54,475 bases of DNA from Verrucomicrobiales bacterium (GCA_029233965.1 JARGOP010000024.1:7147-61621), one strand, 5' to 3'; positions 8,685 to 16,959 are shown, counted from the stretch's first letter. The notes: generated by a model from the letters alone, not told the origin. Numbers and translations are program-made.

Positions 8685-9123
8685 ATTCTTTTCCATTCGT
8701 TAAAACTCGAGTTCCAGATGAGTCATATCACATCACGAGCCGCTTCCATTCCAACTTCGGTTTTTTGAAATTGATAAGAAGCCCTGTCCTGAGGGTGGAA
8801 ATGCGAGGGTAATTCAGGAGTTGCGCGGTTTCTGCATCGCCCAGAGTTTCAACAGACTTCACTTCAATCAGGATCGTTTTACCCACCGTTAGATCAGGCG
8901 CGCAGTCGCCGACGATTTCATCATCAAATTTGATCGGATAAGCCCTTTGCTGCTCCACCTTAATTTTCTGTCTTCTCAATGCGATCACGAGGGCGTTCTC
9001 GTAGGGCTTTTCCCTGAGCCCCGGTCCGAGTTTGCGATGAACCTCCATAGCGCATCCGATAATCTCGTAGGTTCCGTCAGAGAATTCAGCCATGGAGATT
9101 GACATACACGAATGGAAAAGAAT
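8685..9123. mobile_element. GxxExxY cassette bounded by 16-bp perfect inverted repeats
   Basis: ATTCTTTTCCATTCGT at 8685-8700 is the exact reverse complement of 9108-9123. The repeats hug the GxxExxY gene: one begins 3 nt before its start codon, the other lies 27 nt past its stop. A perfect 16-bp inverted repeat at this distance is not expected by chance in a window of this size. Two readings are possible: a small non-autonomous mobile cassette, or a transcript whose 5' and 3' untranslated ends can pair. GxxExxY proteins are known to occur in several copies in some genomes, which favours mobility. Confidence 0.45.
8728..9105 (-). CDS. GxxExxY protein (PD-(D/E)XK nuclease-like)
   Basis: 125 residues, typical length for the family. 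The naming motif is G29-x-x-E32-x-x-Y35 within HRKLGPGLREKPYENAL. Further on, PDLTVGKTILIEVK has the spaced D...E-x-K of a PD-(D/E)XK nuclease core, and the C-terminus ends with the common TGLLINFKKPKLEWKRLV pattern. The biochemical function of this family is unknown; a nuclease role is inferred from the fold. An alternative start is residue 5 (9093). The gene lies on the strand opposite its neighbours, inside a 16-bp inverted repeat, suggesting it arrived as a unit. Confidence 0.85.
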   Translation of the reverse strand: MSISMAEFSDGTYEIIGCAMEVHRKLGPGLREKPYENALVIALRRQKIKVEQQRAYPIKFDDEIVGDCAPDLTVGKTILIEVKSVETLGDAETAQLLNYPRISTLRTGLLINFKKPKLEWKRLVM

Positions 9124-9129
9124 TGGAAA

Positions 9130-9138
9130 GAATGGGCA
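9130..9138 (+). repeat. 9-bp direct repeat, right copy (GAATGGGCA)
   Basis: Second copy of GAATGGGCA, 6 nt outside the right inverted repeat of the GxxExxY cassette. See the left copy at 8650-8658. Confidence 0.35.
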
Positions 9139-9167
9139 TGAGTAATTCCCTTACAACTTTCCCGCAT

Positions 9168-9202
9168 CAAACCCTGTTGAATCCTTGAGCAAACCCTGTT
9201 GA
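9168..9202 (+). promoter_or_regulatory. Tandem 13-bp motif CAAACCCTGTTGA upstream of recF
   Basis: CAAACCCTGTTGA occurs exactly at 9168-9180 and again at 9190-9202, 22 bp apart (about two helical turns), ending 15 nt before the recF ATG. The 10-bp core AACCCTGTTG recurs as an inverted pair before the methionine gene near 51.5 kb. The layout suggests binding sites for a dimeric regulator; the regulator is unknown. Confidence 0.4.
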
Positions 9203-9217
9203 GTGGGGCTGCTCTCT

Positions 9218-10288
9218 ATGGTCCTCCGCTCACTCAATCTGAATCACTTTCGCTGCTTCGAAACCGCGCAGCTGGGGGTGGCGCCGGGGATCACGCTTTT
9301 CCATGGGAATAACGCGCAGGGAAAGACCTCCATCCTTGAAGCCGCCTGCGTCCTGCTGCGTCTCCAAAGTCCCCGCGCCTCGAAGCTGGCCGACTGCATT
9401 CGTTTTTCCGAGAAGGCGTTTGCGATCGGGGGAAAGCTTGAGGGAGGGGATTCGTCCGAGCTCCGGTTTCAGTATCGTGAGTCAGGACGTCGTCTTATCG
9501 TGGATGGAGAAACTCAGAAGCGGGGCGCGGATTATCTTCGCCACAGTTCGCTCGTTGTCTGGATGGCGAACGATGATCTCGTGCTGGTTCGGGGAGGCGG
9601 CGAAAGTCGCCGCCGCTATCTCGACTTCATGGCATCGCAGCTTTACCCGGGCTATCTGCAGTCGCTGAGGACGTACGACAAGGCGCTCCGGACCCGGAAC
9701 TACCTGCTGAAGCGCGATGCCAGCCCGAGGTGGCCCGAGGTCGATGCGTATACCCGCATCCTCAGCGAGCAGGGTCGGATCCTTTCCGCGCAGCGAAGGG
9801 AGTTGATCGAGCGCCTGCGGCCGAAAACAGCGGAAGCGCAGCGCGAGATCAGCGGAAGCGACGAGAGTCTCGAAATTCAGTATGAATGCGGCTCGGCGGA
9901 ATCGCCGGACCTCTTTCAGTATCTTTTCGATCATCGATCTGAAGAGTTTCGGAAGCGGCAGACCCTGGCGGGCCCTCACCGTGATGACCTGAGCCTGAAC
10001 CTGAACGGCATGCCTGCTTCCAAGTTTGCGAGCGAAGGGCAGCAGCGCACCGTCGCCCTGGCATTAAAGTTGGGCCAGACTCATCTCTTTCTGGAAACGA
10101 GAAGTCAGCCTCCGATTCTGTTGATCGATGATGTCTTCGGTGAGCTGGACCCGGCCCGACGCAATGCGCTCATGGCGGCATGGCCGGAGACTTCGCAAAA
10201 GCTGATCACGACGACCCACCTTGACTGGCTCGATGACCGGTTTGATTCCGCGCAACGACTCCACGTCGAGTCTGCGACGGTGAGTTAG
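9218..10288 (+). CDS. recF: DNA replication and repair protein RecF
   Basis: SMC-like ABC ATPase that helps load RecA on gapped single-stranded DNA at stalled forks. The protein has 356 residues from ATG 9218 (MVLRSLNLNHFRCF, the usual RecF opening). A GTG 15 nt upstream is an alternative. Visible motifs are Walker A GNNAQGKTS (30-38), the RecF-type LAGPHRDDLSL, the signature SEGQQRT and Walker B ILLIDDVFGELD. It is not next to dnaA/dnaN/gyrB as in many bacteria. Its last 4 bases overlap the end of the convergent alr gene. Two copies of a 13-bp motif sit just upstream. Confidence 0.92.
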   Translation: MVLRSLNLNHFRCFETAQLGVAPGITLFHGNNAQGKTSILEAACVLLRLQSPRASKLADCIRFSEKAFAIGGKLEGGDSSELRFQYRESGRRLIVDGETQKRGADYLRHSSLVVWMANDDLVLVRGGGESRRRYLDFMASQLYPGYLQSLRTYDKALRTRNYLLKRDASPRWPEVDAYTRILSEQGRILSAQRRELIERLRPKTAEAQREISGSDESLEIQYECGSAESPDLFQYLFDHRSEEFRKRQTLAGPHRDDLSLNLNGMPASKFASEGQQRTVALALKLGQTHLFLETRSQPPILLIDDVFGELDPARRNALMAAWPETSQKLITTTHLDWLDDRFDSAQRLHVESATVS

Positions 10289-11424
10289 CTCCCGCGGTAG
10301 ACGCGCTCGACCCGGCTTGTGATACCGGTTAAAATCTCCCACGGAATCGTGCCGGCTTTTGCAGCCATTTCCTCGACCGTGACGGTTTCGTCCCTCTGTG
10401 AGCCGATGAGGATGACTTCTTCGCCGCAGGCCGGTTCGTGATCAAGATGGGAAATGTCGACGATGATTTGATCCATCGTGACCCGACCGAGAAGCGGGCA
10501 GCGTTTGCCTCGAATGAGAACCTCCATCCCGGCTCCTGAGAGATGTCTGGGGTAGCCGTCGCCATAGCCGAGTCCGAGGGTGGCAACCTTCATGGCTTTG
10601 TCAGCGATGAAGGTGCGCCCGTAGCTGATGCTCGTTCCGGGGGGAATGTCCCTCACGAGAGTGATGCGCGATTTCAGGGAAAGGGCGGGTCGCAGTTCGA
10701 CCTCGACTTCCCCGAGTGGCGAGATTCCGTAGAGCGCGAGCCCGGGCCGGGTCAGAGTTGCAAAGGGAGTGGCGTCGTGAAAGCCTAACAAGCCGGCACT
10801 GTTGCCGAGATGGATTTCGCACCCCGTGGCTCCCTCGATTCCGCCGATCAAATGGTGAAAGGACTGAATCTGTTCCGAGGTGAACTCCGGCTCTTCATCC
10901 GCAGACGGGAAGTGAGTCTCCAGTCCTTCGAGGAGACATCCCGGAGTGCTCTGAATCTGTTGAGCCAGTTGCATAAAGGCTTCTCCCTGGGCCCCCATGC
11001 GGCCCATTCCGGTATCTGCGACCGCATGCAGTTTTGCGTCGATGCCGAGGGTGGTGGCGGCGCGGGCAAAGGCTTCGACTTCCTGCGGGCTGGAGATCGA
11101 TGCGGAAAAACGACCGGCAACAATCGCTTCGATTTCGCCCGGGGTGGGAGGGCTCAGAATCAGGATCGGGACTTCGCTGCCCGCCGCGACGCGGGCCCGC
11201 TGTGCTTCCTTCACATTCGCGACGCCGAACCAGTCCACCTCGTTGGCGAGCGCAGTGACAACCCTCTCCAGACCGTGGCCGTAGGCATCGGCTTTCACAA
11301 TCGCCATGAGTCGGCAGTTTCCCCCGGCGAGCAAACCACAGGCCCGCGCATTCTCGCGAAGGGCCTCAAGATCGATTTCCGCCCAGCAGCGGAGTTCCGG
11401 AACGTCAGAAGACGACAAAGTCAT
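10285..11424 (-). CDS. alr: Alanine racemase
   Basis: Converts L-alanine to D-alanine for peptidoglycan in the cytosol, with PLP. 379 residues. PLP lysine K44 sits in MAIVKADAYGHG. HLGNSAG is the phosphate-side strand region, and the C-terminal domain supplies the second catalytic base in ISYGRTF, followed by the conserved LGLGYGDGYPR and GRVTMDQ. It is the last gene of a probable four-gene minus-strand run (membrane protein, HExxH protein, HTH protein, alr) and starts 12 nt after the HTH gene stop. Confidence 0.95.
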   Translation of the reverse strand: MTLSSSDVPELRCWAEIDLEALRENARACGLLAGGNCRLMAIVKADAYGHGLERVVTALANEVDWFGVANVKEAQRARVAAGSEVPILILSPPTPGEIEAIVAGRFSASISSPQEVEAFARAATTLGIDAKLHAVADTGMGRMGAQGEAFMQLAQQIQSTPGCLLEGLETHFPSADEEPEFTSEQIQSFHHLIGGIEGATGCEIHLGNSAGLLGFHDATPFATLTRPGLALYGISPLGEVEVELRPALSLKSRITLVRDIPPGTSISYGRTFIADKAMKVATLGLGYGDGYPRHLSGAGMEVLIRGKRCPLLGRVTMDQIIVDISHLDHEPACGEEVILIGSQRDETVTVEEMAAKAGTIPWEILTGITSRVERVYRGS

Positions 11425-11436
11425 GCAGTCGCTACG

Positions 11437-11916
11437 CTACTTCACTTTCAGTTCTCTCTGAATTTGTTCGAAATCACCTTCTTCACAGCAGCGGACGAAT
11501 CCTTCGCAGTAGGCTTTGAGCTTGTCCCAGACGACCCGGATCTGGGCTGACTCTTCGGGGTCGATCGTGTTGTCCTGGGCCGCTTTCGAGACGACGTCGA
11601 GGAGGCCGGCAAACTGCTGCACGATGAGATGCGTGGCGGGAACCACTTCGTAGCCCTGTTCACAGGAGCTTTTGGGATTTCGGACAAAGTAACCCCCGGC
11701 TTTCTGGCAGAGCCATTCGACGATTTCAGGGTCCTGCGTCAGCTCGATCAGTTTCTCAATCCGGTCGAGCGGGTTTCGACTCCCTGAACCGGTTTCCGAG
11801 TTCGGCTGAGCCCACTTGTAAACGAGTGAAAGGGAGACTCCCAAATCAGAGGCGATCTCTTTGGGACTTGTGTTCGACTGATCGAACGCTTTTTTCAGAA
11901 CTTCGTGCGACTCCAT
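11437..11916 (-). CDS. Helix-turn-helix DNA-binding protein
   Basis: 159 residues from ATG 11916 (MESHEVLKKAFDQ). The frame is open to 12123, but that extension would overlap the upstream gene by 149 nt and is low-complexity. Residues about 14-35 (SPKEIASDLGVSLSLVYKW) form a clear HTH. It is followed by the NPLDRIEKLIELTQDPEIVEWLCQ region, which I have seen in a bacterial family of CII/XRE-like regulators of unknown target. The C-terminal half is helical and Cys-containing (YCEGFVRCCEEGD). The gene lies directly upstream of alr, so it might regulate this operon; that is inference only. Confidence 0.65.
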   Translation of the reverse strand: MESHEVLKKAFDQSNTSPKEIASDLGVSLSLVYKWAQPNSETGSGSRNPLDRIEKLIELTQDPEIVEWLCQKAGGYFVRNPKSSCEQGYEVVPATHLIVQQFAGLLDVVSKAAQDNTIDPEESAQIRVVWDKLKAYCEGFVRCCEEGDFEQIQRELKVK

Positions 11917-11974
11917 GCTTGCGGCAGTGTGCGCGATTTGTTTCGGCTTTACAAGCGGGGAGTCGAGCCCGGAA

Positions 11975-12445
11975 TCATCCTCCCGGTGGCCTTGTAAAGG
12001 GAGCCGCCGCTTCCCGGGCTTCCTTTTCGAGGTCGGATTCCCAGTAGCCGTCGCGAATGCACTGCGTGATGTATTCGCGGAGGAAGGCATCGATCCCGCC
12101 GAGTCGTTCGAACTGAGCGACATGGGTCAACTCATGGACGAGGAGCGATGGATTGGTCGCCTGGGAGGCTTCCAGGTAGATGCCGTAATTTACCGCCATC
12201 CCGGTGGGGCCTTCCGAAAAAATTCTCAGGAGGCGCGTGAACCATGAGCCGGGCGTAGGGATTCGCGGAACGGGTAGAATTCTCACGGCTTCCGGTTTTT
12301 TGACCCCCACATCGGTGGCCCACATCGTCTCCCATTCACTGAGCGGGCGGCCTTCACGCAGGATGAGTAGCTCCTGCCTTTCCGCCCAGCGCGTGCCGAG
12401 AGGGAGGAGAAGGGGGACAAAGGTTCTGGTGAAAAAGGCCTTCAA
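11975..12445 (-). CDS. HExxH-containing protein (putative zinc peptidase-like)
   Basis: 156 residues. The motif H104-E-L-T-H108 in LLVHELTHVAQFERLGG resembles the zinc site of DUF4157-type and other minimal metallopeptidases, with YITQCIRDGYWESDLEKEA downstream as a possible third-ligand region. The N-terminal MKAFFTRTFVPLLLPLG is weakly hydrophobic and not a convincing signal peptide. No other domain is seen, so proteolytic activity is unproven. It lies 13 nt after the end of the lipase-maturation-factor-like gene and is probably co-transcribed with it. Confidence 0.6.
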   Translation of the reverse strand: MKAFFTRTFVPLLLPLGTRWAERQELLILREGRPLSEWETMWATDVGVKKPEAVRILPVPRIPTPGSWFTRLLRIFSEGPTGMAVNYGIYLEASQATNPSLLVHELTHVAQFERLGGIDAFLREYITQCIRDGYWESDLEKEAREAAAPFTRPPGG

Positions 12446-12458
12446 TTCGAGTTGCGAA

Positions 12459-14051
12459 TCAGGGTGAATCTTCGGGTTCGTTGAGACTGACCGGGCTGAG
12501 ATAGTCTCCCATCGCGACGCGTTTCCACCAGTCTCCGGTTCGCTCGCGCTCTTCAGGAGTGGTGAACTGATAGTTGAACAAGCGGGCCCGAATCAATCGT
12601 GGAGGTGAGTTGGGGAACGGATTGCGTTTGATCAGCTTTTCCACTGCAGGATCGTCCTGAAGCAGTTTGATTACCAGCGACTCGATCCATTGAGCGTTGC
12701 GACTGCGGGGATCGAAGCGCTGTTCGAGGGCGGCAAACCAGAACTGCCAGGCCACTCTCGGCTGATGGGGAGCCACGAACTTCGGTGGATCGGAGAGCTC
12801 ATCGACTTTCCAGACAAAATCGTATTCGAACCACGTCGTACCGTCCCAGCTTCCTTCGAGAATGATCTCCGGTCGGTTCGTCGTCATGGTGCGGAAGAGG
12901 CCGTAGCCGGAAGCGAGTCGGAAGGGTTCCATATTTCCGCGGAATGAATCGAGCCAGGGCGGGGTGAGATCGGACTTCAGGAAGGGTTTGGGGGCACGAT
13001 GCAGATCGCCCAGAACAACCTGAACGTTCAGGAGTAAAATCGTGACGAGAGCCGGTGAGATCAGGGCGAGTTTGATCAGGAGTGGCTGTCTGGGGGGGGC
13101 AGGCACGAGTCCGAGAGGTGTGAACCCGAGAGCTGAGCGGAGCCAGCCCGGCCAGAGCCGGTCCTGCACGAGCGAAAGGCAGAGAACGATCGTGAGCCAG
13201 TTGAAGTAGGTGTAGTTCCCCGTGGCCATGATCAGCAGCATCAGGAAAGTGAATCCGATGGCGGCGGAGAGCTTTCCAAAGCGACCGAAAATAATCGCGA
13301 AAGGGAGGATGAGTTCGATGAAATACATCGGCCAAAGGGAAAGATAGTGAAATCCTTCCGGCCAGTGATGCACATGCCAGGCAGTCCAGGTGGGGATGGG
13401 CTGGGTCATGTAGTGGTAGAGCATTGCCGTCCGCTCCGGCCACCACTCGGGTGTCGCATCGCCGGCCCAGGCGAGTTTTACCCACCCGGAAAAAAACATC
13501 AACTTGGCGATGAGGAGCCAGGACCAGACGAGGGCAATTTGATTGATGATGGTCAACGGAGGAGGGTCGCGCCAGGGGGTGCGGATTTTCCAATCGCAGA
13601 GAAAGAGGGCGAGAAATCCGGCTTCGAGTAAAAGGATGTCCCACTGGAAGCTCATGAAGACGCCGCCGGTGTTCACGAGCGAGAGGTAGATGGCCCAGAG
13701 TCCAGCGAGGGCGAACCCTGTAAAACGCCCGATGAGGACGAGCACCGCGAGCATCGCGCCGATGAAGCAGACGAATTGGAGCGCAAAGTCCGAGGTGCCG
13801 AGGAGCCAGAAAATATTGGGGAGAGCGAAAAAAGCGCTTTCTCCCGCGGCACCGAGGCGTTCTCTCAGGATTTCGTGCAGATAAGCGGCCGGGGCGAGGC
13901 CGTTTTCACCCACGAGAAGGGCGACCTGCGTCCACCAGGAGCAGATCGCGATCAGGTAGATGATCCCGAGCCCGCGGACCAGGAACGAGCGCCCGATTCG
14001 GTGGCGATCCAGATCAAGTCCGAAAATTGTCTGCCAGTCCCAGTTTTTCAC
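12459..14051 (-). CDS. Lipase maturation factor (LMF1)-family membrane protein
   Basis: 530 residues with about ten membrane segments and a C-terminal soluble domain. Family hallmarks include FMSFQWDILLLEAGFLALF, the YHYMTQPIPTWTAW segment, FIELILPFAIIF and GNYTYFNWLTIVLCL. The soluble tail (WFEYDFVWK, PHQPRVAWQFWFAALEQR, FTTPEERERTGDWW) is also typical. The animal LMF1 acts in the ER in lipase folding; the bacterial function is unknown, and an envelope role in maturing secreted enzymes is only a guess. It is the first gene of the minus run ending in alr, divergent from the OmpA-domain gene across 69 bp. Confidence 0.85.
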   Translation of the reverse strand: MKNWDWQTIFGLDLDRHRIGRSFLVRGLGIIYLIAICSWWTQVALLVGENGLAPAAYLHEILRERLGAAGESAFFALPNIFWLLGTSDFALQFVCFIGAMLAVLVLIGRFTGFALAGLWAIYLSLVNTGGVFMSFQWDILLLEAGFLALFLCDWKIRTPWRDPPPLTIINQIALVWSWLLIAKLMFFSGWVKLAWAGDATPEWWPERTAMLYHYMTQPIPTWTAWHVHHWPEGFHYLSLWPMYFIELILPFAIIFGRFGKLSAAIGFTFLMLLIMATGNYTYFNWLTIVLCLSLVQDRLWPGWLRSALGFTPLGLVPAPPRQPLLIKLALISPALVTILLLNVQVVLGDLHRAPKPFLKSDLTPPWLDSFRGNMEPFRLASGYGLFRTMTTNRPEIILEGSWDGTTWFEYDFVWKVDELSDPPKFVAPHQPRVAWQFWFAALEQRFDPRSRNAQWIESLVIKLLQDDPAVEKLIKRNPFPNSPPRLIRARLFNYQFTTPEERERTGDWWKRVAMGDYLSPVSLNEPEDSP

Positions 14052-14120
14052 GCTGTTTTATAGTAGGAGTGCCCCTTTGCCGAAACGGGAAAATGCGTTT
14101 ATCCTGCAATACTTCTACCC

Positions 14121-15185
14121 ATGTCTTCCTCCTTCGACTGGCATCCGTCCTCCAAAGGCCAATCGGTCTTCAAAGTGGAAACCCGAAATCTCGGGTGGTG
14201 GGTCGTCTTGGCGATTCTCGTTTCCGTTATCCTTCACATCTTTCTTTACATCATTCTTGCAGGAATCGAAAGGAGCGGACTGGCGGCGAATGATGAAACG
14301 ATTGTCTGGAGAAGCCAGCGGGAGCAGATCACGATTGATCAGGAGAAGCTGAATCAATTGCTTGATGAGCCGTTTATTCCTGAAGAAACCGCGCTCGAGC
14401 CTGAAAAACTGAGCGATTTGGACCTCGTCGATAAATCGCTCGATGAATTTGATCTCATGGAGCAAATGAAGGAGGAAACAATCCGGATGTCCCCGATCGA
14501 GACTCCACAAATTTTTTCGGCGGAAGCGCCAAGGGCTCCGGGTGAGGCCTTGAATATCGCCGCCGGCGGATTGGATATCTCAGTGGCGGAAATGTTGTCG
14601 AAAGATCTCGATGACATGCGGAACAAGCTGATCGACTCCTCCGCGACAGTGTCGGTCGCGCAACCGACCCTGGAGCTGAATCAAACCGACGACCTCGGCA
14701 GCACCGTTGATACGGATGCGTTTTTTAAAGAGGCGGCGTCGAAAGCGCTCGGAAACGGAGCGGATGAGCTGATCAAAGGCTACTCCACGCTCGATGAAAT
14801 GATCGGGCGAACCGGCGGTCTTCCTTCCGGAGAGGAGAAAATCGCGCTCCCGACTGATATTCTCTTCGAATACAACGAGTTTGAACTCAAAGAAGAGGCT
14901 CGACTCAGCATGATGAAACTCGCCTTTATCGTGCAGACCAACCCCGATGCGACTTTCATCATCGAGGGGCACACCGACAGCTTCGGGGGCGAGGATTTCA
15001 ACCGTGAGCTCAGTCTCAAACGTGCCCGGGCCGTTCGTCAGTGGTTGATTGACCGGCTTCGGATCGACGCGAGCAATATTCAGACGGTCGGTCTCGGAAA
15101 GGAGCGGCCCATCGTATCCACCGAAGGCACCGCAGACGATCAGGCCCTGAACCGACGGGTCGAAATCGTCGTCCGCAAGGACTGA
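14121..15185 (+). CDS. Membrane-anchored OmpA-domain protein
   Basis: 354 residues: a cytoplasmic tip, one membrane segment (about 26-47, WWVVLAILVSVILHIFLYII), a long periplasmic linker rich in D/E/L, and a C-terminal OmpA domain. That domain includes FIIEGHTDSFGGEDFNRELS and LKRARAVRQWLIDR, and ends in NRRVEIVV, which bind peptidoglycan. The uncleaved anchor makes it an inner-membrane protein reaching the cell wall rather than a beta-barrel. The layout is MotB/TolR-like but no proton-channel partner is adjacent. Its start (14121) is 69 bp from the divergent LMF1-family gene. Confidence 0.85.
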   Translation: MSSSFDWHPSSKGQSVFKVETRNLGWWVVLAILVSVILHIFLYIILAGIERSGLAANDETIVWRSQREQITIDQEKLNQLLDEPFIPEETALEPEKLSDLDLVDKSLDEFDLMEQMKEETIRMSPIETPQIFSAEAPRAPGEALNIAAGGLDISVAEMLSKDLDDMRNKLIDSSATVSVAQPTLELNQTDDLGSTVDTDAFFKEAASKALGNGADELIKGYSTLDEMIGRTGGLPSGEEKIALPTDILFEYNEFELKEEARLSMMKLAFIVQTNPDATFIIEGHTDSFGGEDFNRELSLKRARAVRQWLIDRLRIDASNIQTVGLGKERPIVSTEGTADDQALNRRVEIVVRKD

Positions 15186-15296
15186 CGGAAGAAAGCGAGT
15201 AGGAACGAAGCAGAGGAGCCGCGAATTTCTGCTTTCGACCCGCCCATTCCCATTCTTTACTCCTCTCCCGGTTTGTTTCTCTACTTCTCCAAAAAA

Positions 15297-15725
15297 ATGT
15301 CCTCCTCTGTCAAAGATCTCACGCTTTTGGGTCACAGTGAAAACCGTCTTCCGTCCACACCGGAGGAAGCGACGCTGGAAGTGTTTCCGAATCGCAGCGC
15401 GGACCGCAACTACTGGATCGAGCTCGACTACCCGGAGTTCAGTTCCCTTTGTCCGGTGACAGGGCAGCCCGACACGGCTCATCTCACGATCAAATATATC
15501 CCGGGCGAAAAGTGTGTCGAAACGAAGTCGCTGAAATTCTATCTCGCATCGTTCCGGAACACCCCTTCATTCAACGAGGAGATTGTGAATCGGATTCTTG
15601 ATGATCTTTCCGGTGCGTGCGAACCGAGGCGCATGATCGTTCGCGGGAAATTCTCCCCCCGTGGCGGGATCCAACTCACGGCAACGGCGTCGTATCCGGA
15701 TGCCGGTCTGGAAGAAGTCTCATGA
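15297..15725 (+). CDS. queF: NADPH-dependent preQ0 reductase (7-cyano-7-deazaguanine reductase)
   Basis: Reduces preQ0 to preQ1 in queuosine synthesis. 142 residues, the short single-domain QueF type. The catalytic Cys52 and Asp59 lie in SSLCPVTGQPD, and the NADPH motif E(S/T)KSLKxY appears as ETKSLKFY. The start is ATG 15297 after an A-run; the frame extends 24 nt further but the extension has no family match. The stop codon overlaps the queC start (ATGA), so the two are translationally coupled. Confidence 0.93.
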   Translation: MSSSVKDLTLLGHSENRLPSTPEEATLEVFPNRSADRNYWIELDYPEFSSLCPVTGQPDTAHLTIKYIPGEKCVETKSLKFYLASFRNTPSFNEEIVNRILDDLSGACEPRRMIVRGKFSPRGGIQLTATASYPDAGLEEVS

Positions 15726-16378
15726 AGGTCGTCGTCCTTGTCAGCGGTGGCATGGACTCGGTCACGGCCCTGTATCAGGCACATCGAGATCATGAGGTGA
15801 TTGCCGGGCTCAGTTTCGACTACGGGTCCAAGCACAATCACCGGGAGATACCTTTTGCCGCATCGCATTGCAAAACGCTGGGGGTGCGACACGAGGTCAT
15901 TTCCCTGGGCTTTATGAATGACCTTTTCAAAAGCGATCTTCTGCGGAGCGGTGGCGAGATTCCGGAGGGTCACTACGAAGCGTCGAATATGAAAAAGACC
16001 GTGGTGCCGTTCCGAAACGGGATCATGCTGTCAATCGCGGCGGGATATGCGGAGAGTATCGAAGCGGAGGGGCTCGTCATTGCCGCGCACTCGGGAGATC
16101 ACGCGATTTACGCCGACTGCCGCGAGGAATTCATGGCCCCGATGGCGGAAGCGATCGCTCAGGGGACGGACGTCGATTTGCAAGTGTTGCGACCGTTCAT
16201 CGAGATGCGAAAAGAGGACATCGCGGCAGCCGCGGACGAGCTTGGGCTCGACCTGGCGGACACGTGGTCCTGTTACAAAGGCGGCGAGATTCACTGCGGG
16301 AAATGCGGCACCTGCGTCGAACGGAAAGAGGCGTTCCTACTCGCGAAGCTGATCGACGGGACGGTTTACGAGGGGTAG
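15722..16378 (+). CDS. queC: 7-cyano-7-deazaguanine synthase
   Basis: ATP-dependent conversion of 7-carboxy-7-deazaguanine to preQ0, the step before QueF. 218 residues from ATG 15722. The PP-loop ATP site is LVSGGMDSVTA, and the C-terminal zinc site is C-YKGGEIH-C-GKC-GTC-VERKEAF. The long in-frame extension to 15617 is the queF coding region read in another frame and was not used. Coupled to queF by a 4-bp overlap. QueD and QueE are not in this window. Confidence 0.95.
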   Translation: MKVVVLVSGGMDSVTALYQAHRDHEVIAGLSFDYGSKHNHREIPFAASHCKTLGVRHEVISLGFMNDLFKSDLLRSGGEIPEGHYEASNMKKTVVPFRNGIMLSIAAGYAESIEAEGLVIAAHSGDHAIYADCREEFMAPMAEAIAQGTDVDLQVLRPFIEMRKEDIAAAADELGLDLADTWSCYKGGEIHCGKCGTCVERKEAFLLAKLIDGTVYEG

Positions 16379-16500
16379 ATTGGCCTGTCAATATCCCGGC
16401 GCTGCGCGACGGACTGGGCAGCCCGTCCTACTCTCATTGCTCTGCCATGTGAGCGTAAGAGCCGGTTGCGCGGATCTCAAAAGCGGCGTTATCATTCCAC

Positions 16501-16959
16501 GTGAGCGTTGAAGATTCCATTTCCACCCTTCCGGTCATCTCAAGGTCGGCGGGATCGGACATCATTACGGAAGGAACCAAACTGGACCGGATCTATTTCC
16601 TGAAGTCCGGCCGCCTCGAAGTCGTTCGGGACGGGATTCGAGTGAACCTGATCAAAACTCCCGGCAGTGTCCTCGGTGAGATTTCCATTCTCCTGGATCA
16701 GCCCTCGACCGCAACCGTCGTGGCGCTGGACGAGGTGGAACTCTACGAATGTATGGACCCGCTCACTTTTCTCAGGGAGCATTCAGAGGTGACCTTGCAT
16801 GTCTGCTCGCTCCTGGCCTCCCGGCTTACCGCCGCGACCCAGTATCTGGTCGATGTGAAGGACCAGCTCAAGGACTGCTCTGATCATGTCGGGATGGTCG
16901 ATGGGGTTCTTGATTCGATTCTGCATCGCGATCTGAAGCGGCGGCTGTACGGGGAATGA
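16501..16959 (+). CDS. Cyclic nucleotide-binding domain protein
   Basis: 152 residues from GTG 16501. A single cNMP-binding domain of the Crp type covers most of it: IITEGTKLDRIYFLKSGRLEVVR, then GSVLGEISILLDQPSTATVVA with the phosphate-binding cassette GEIS...STATV, then a helical tail. There is no HTH domain, so it is not a Crp-like regulator by itself. It may be a small cAMP/cGMP sensor acting on a partner. Whether it binds nucleotide cannot be judged from sequence alone. The 122 bp upstream hold no recognisable gene. Confidence 0.8.
   Translation: MSVEDSISTLPVISRSAGSDIITEGTKLDRIYFLKSGRLEVVRDGIRVNLIKTPGSVLGEISILLDQPSTATVVALDEVELYECMDPLTFLREHSEVTLHVCSLLASRLTAATQYLVDVKDQLKDCSDHVGMVDGVLDSILHRDLKRRLYGE

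Noticed and set aside
11917-12123. N-terminal extension of the HTH protein
   Set aside because: It runs into the HExxH gene and is Ser/Lys-rich with no family pattern; ATG 11916 gives a normal HTH start.
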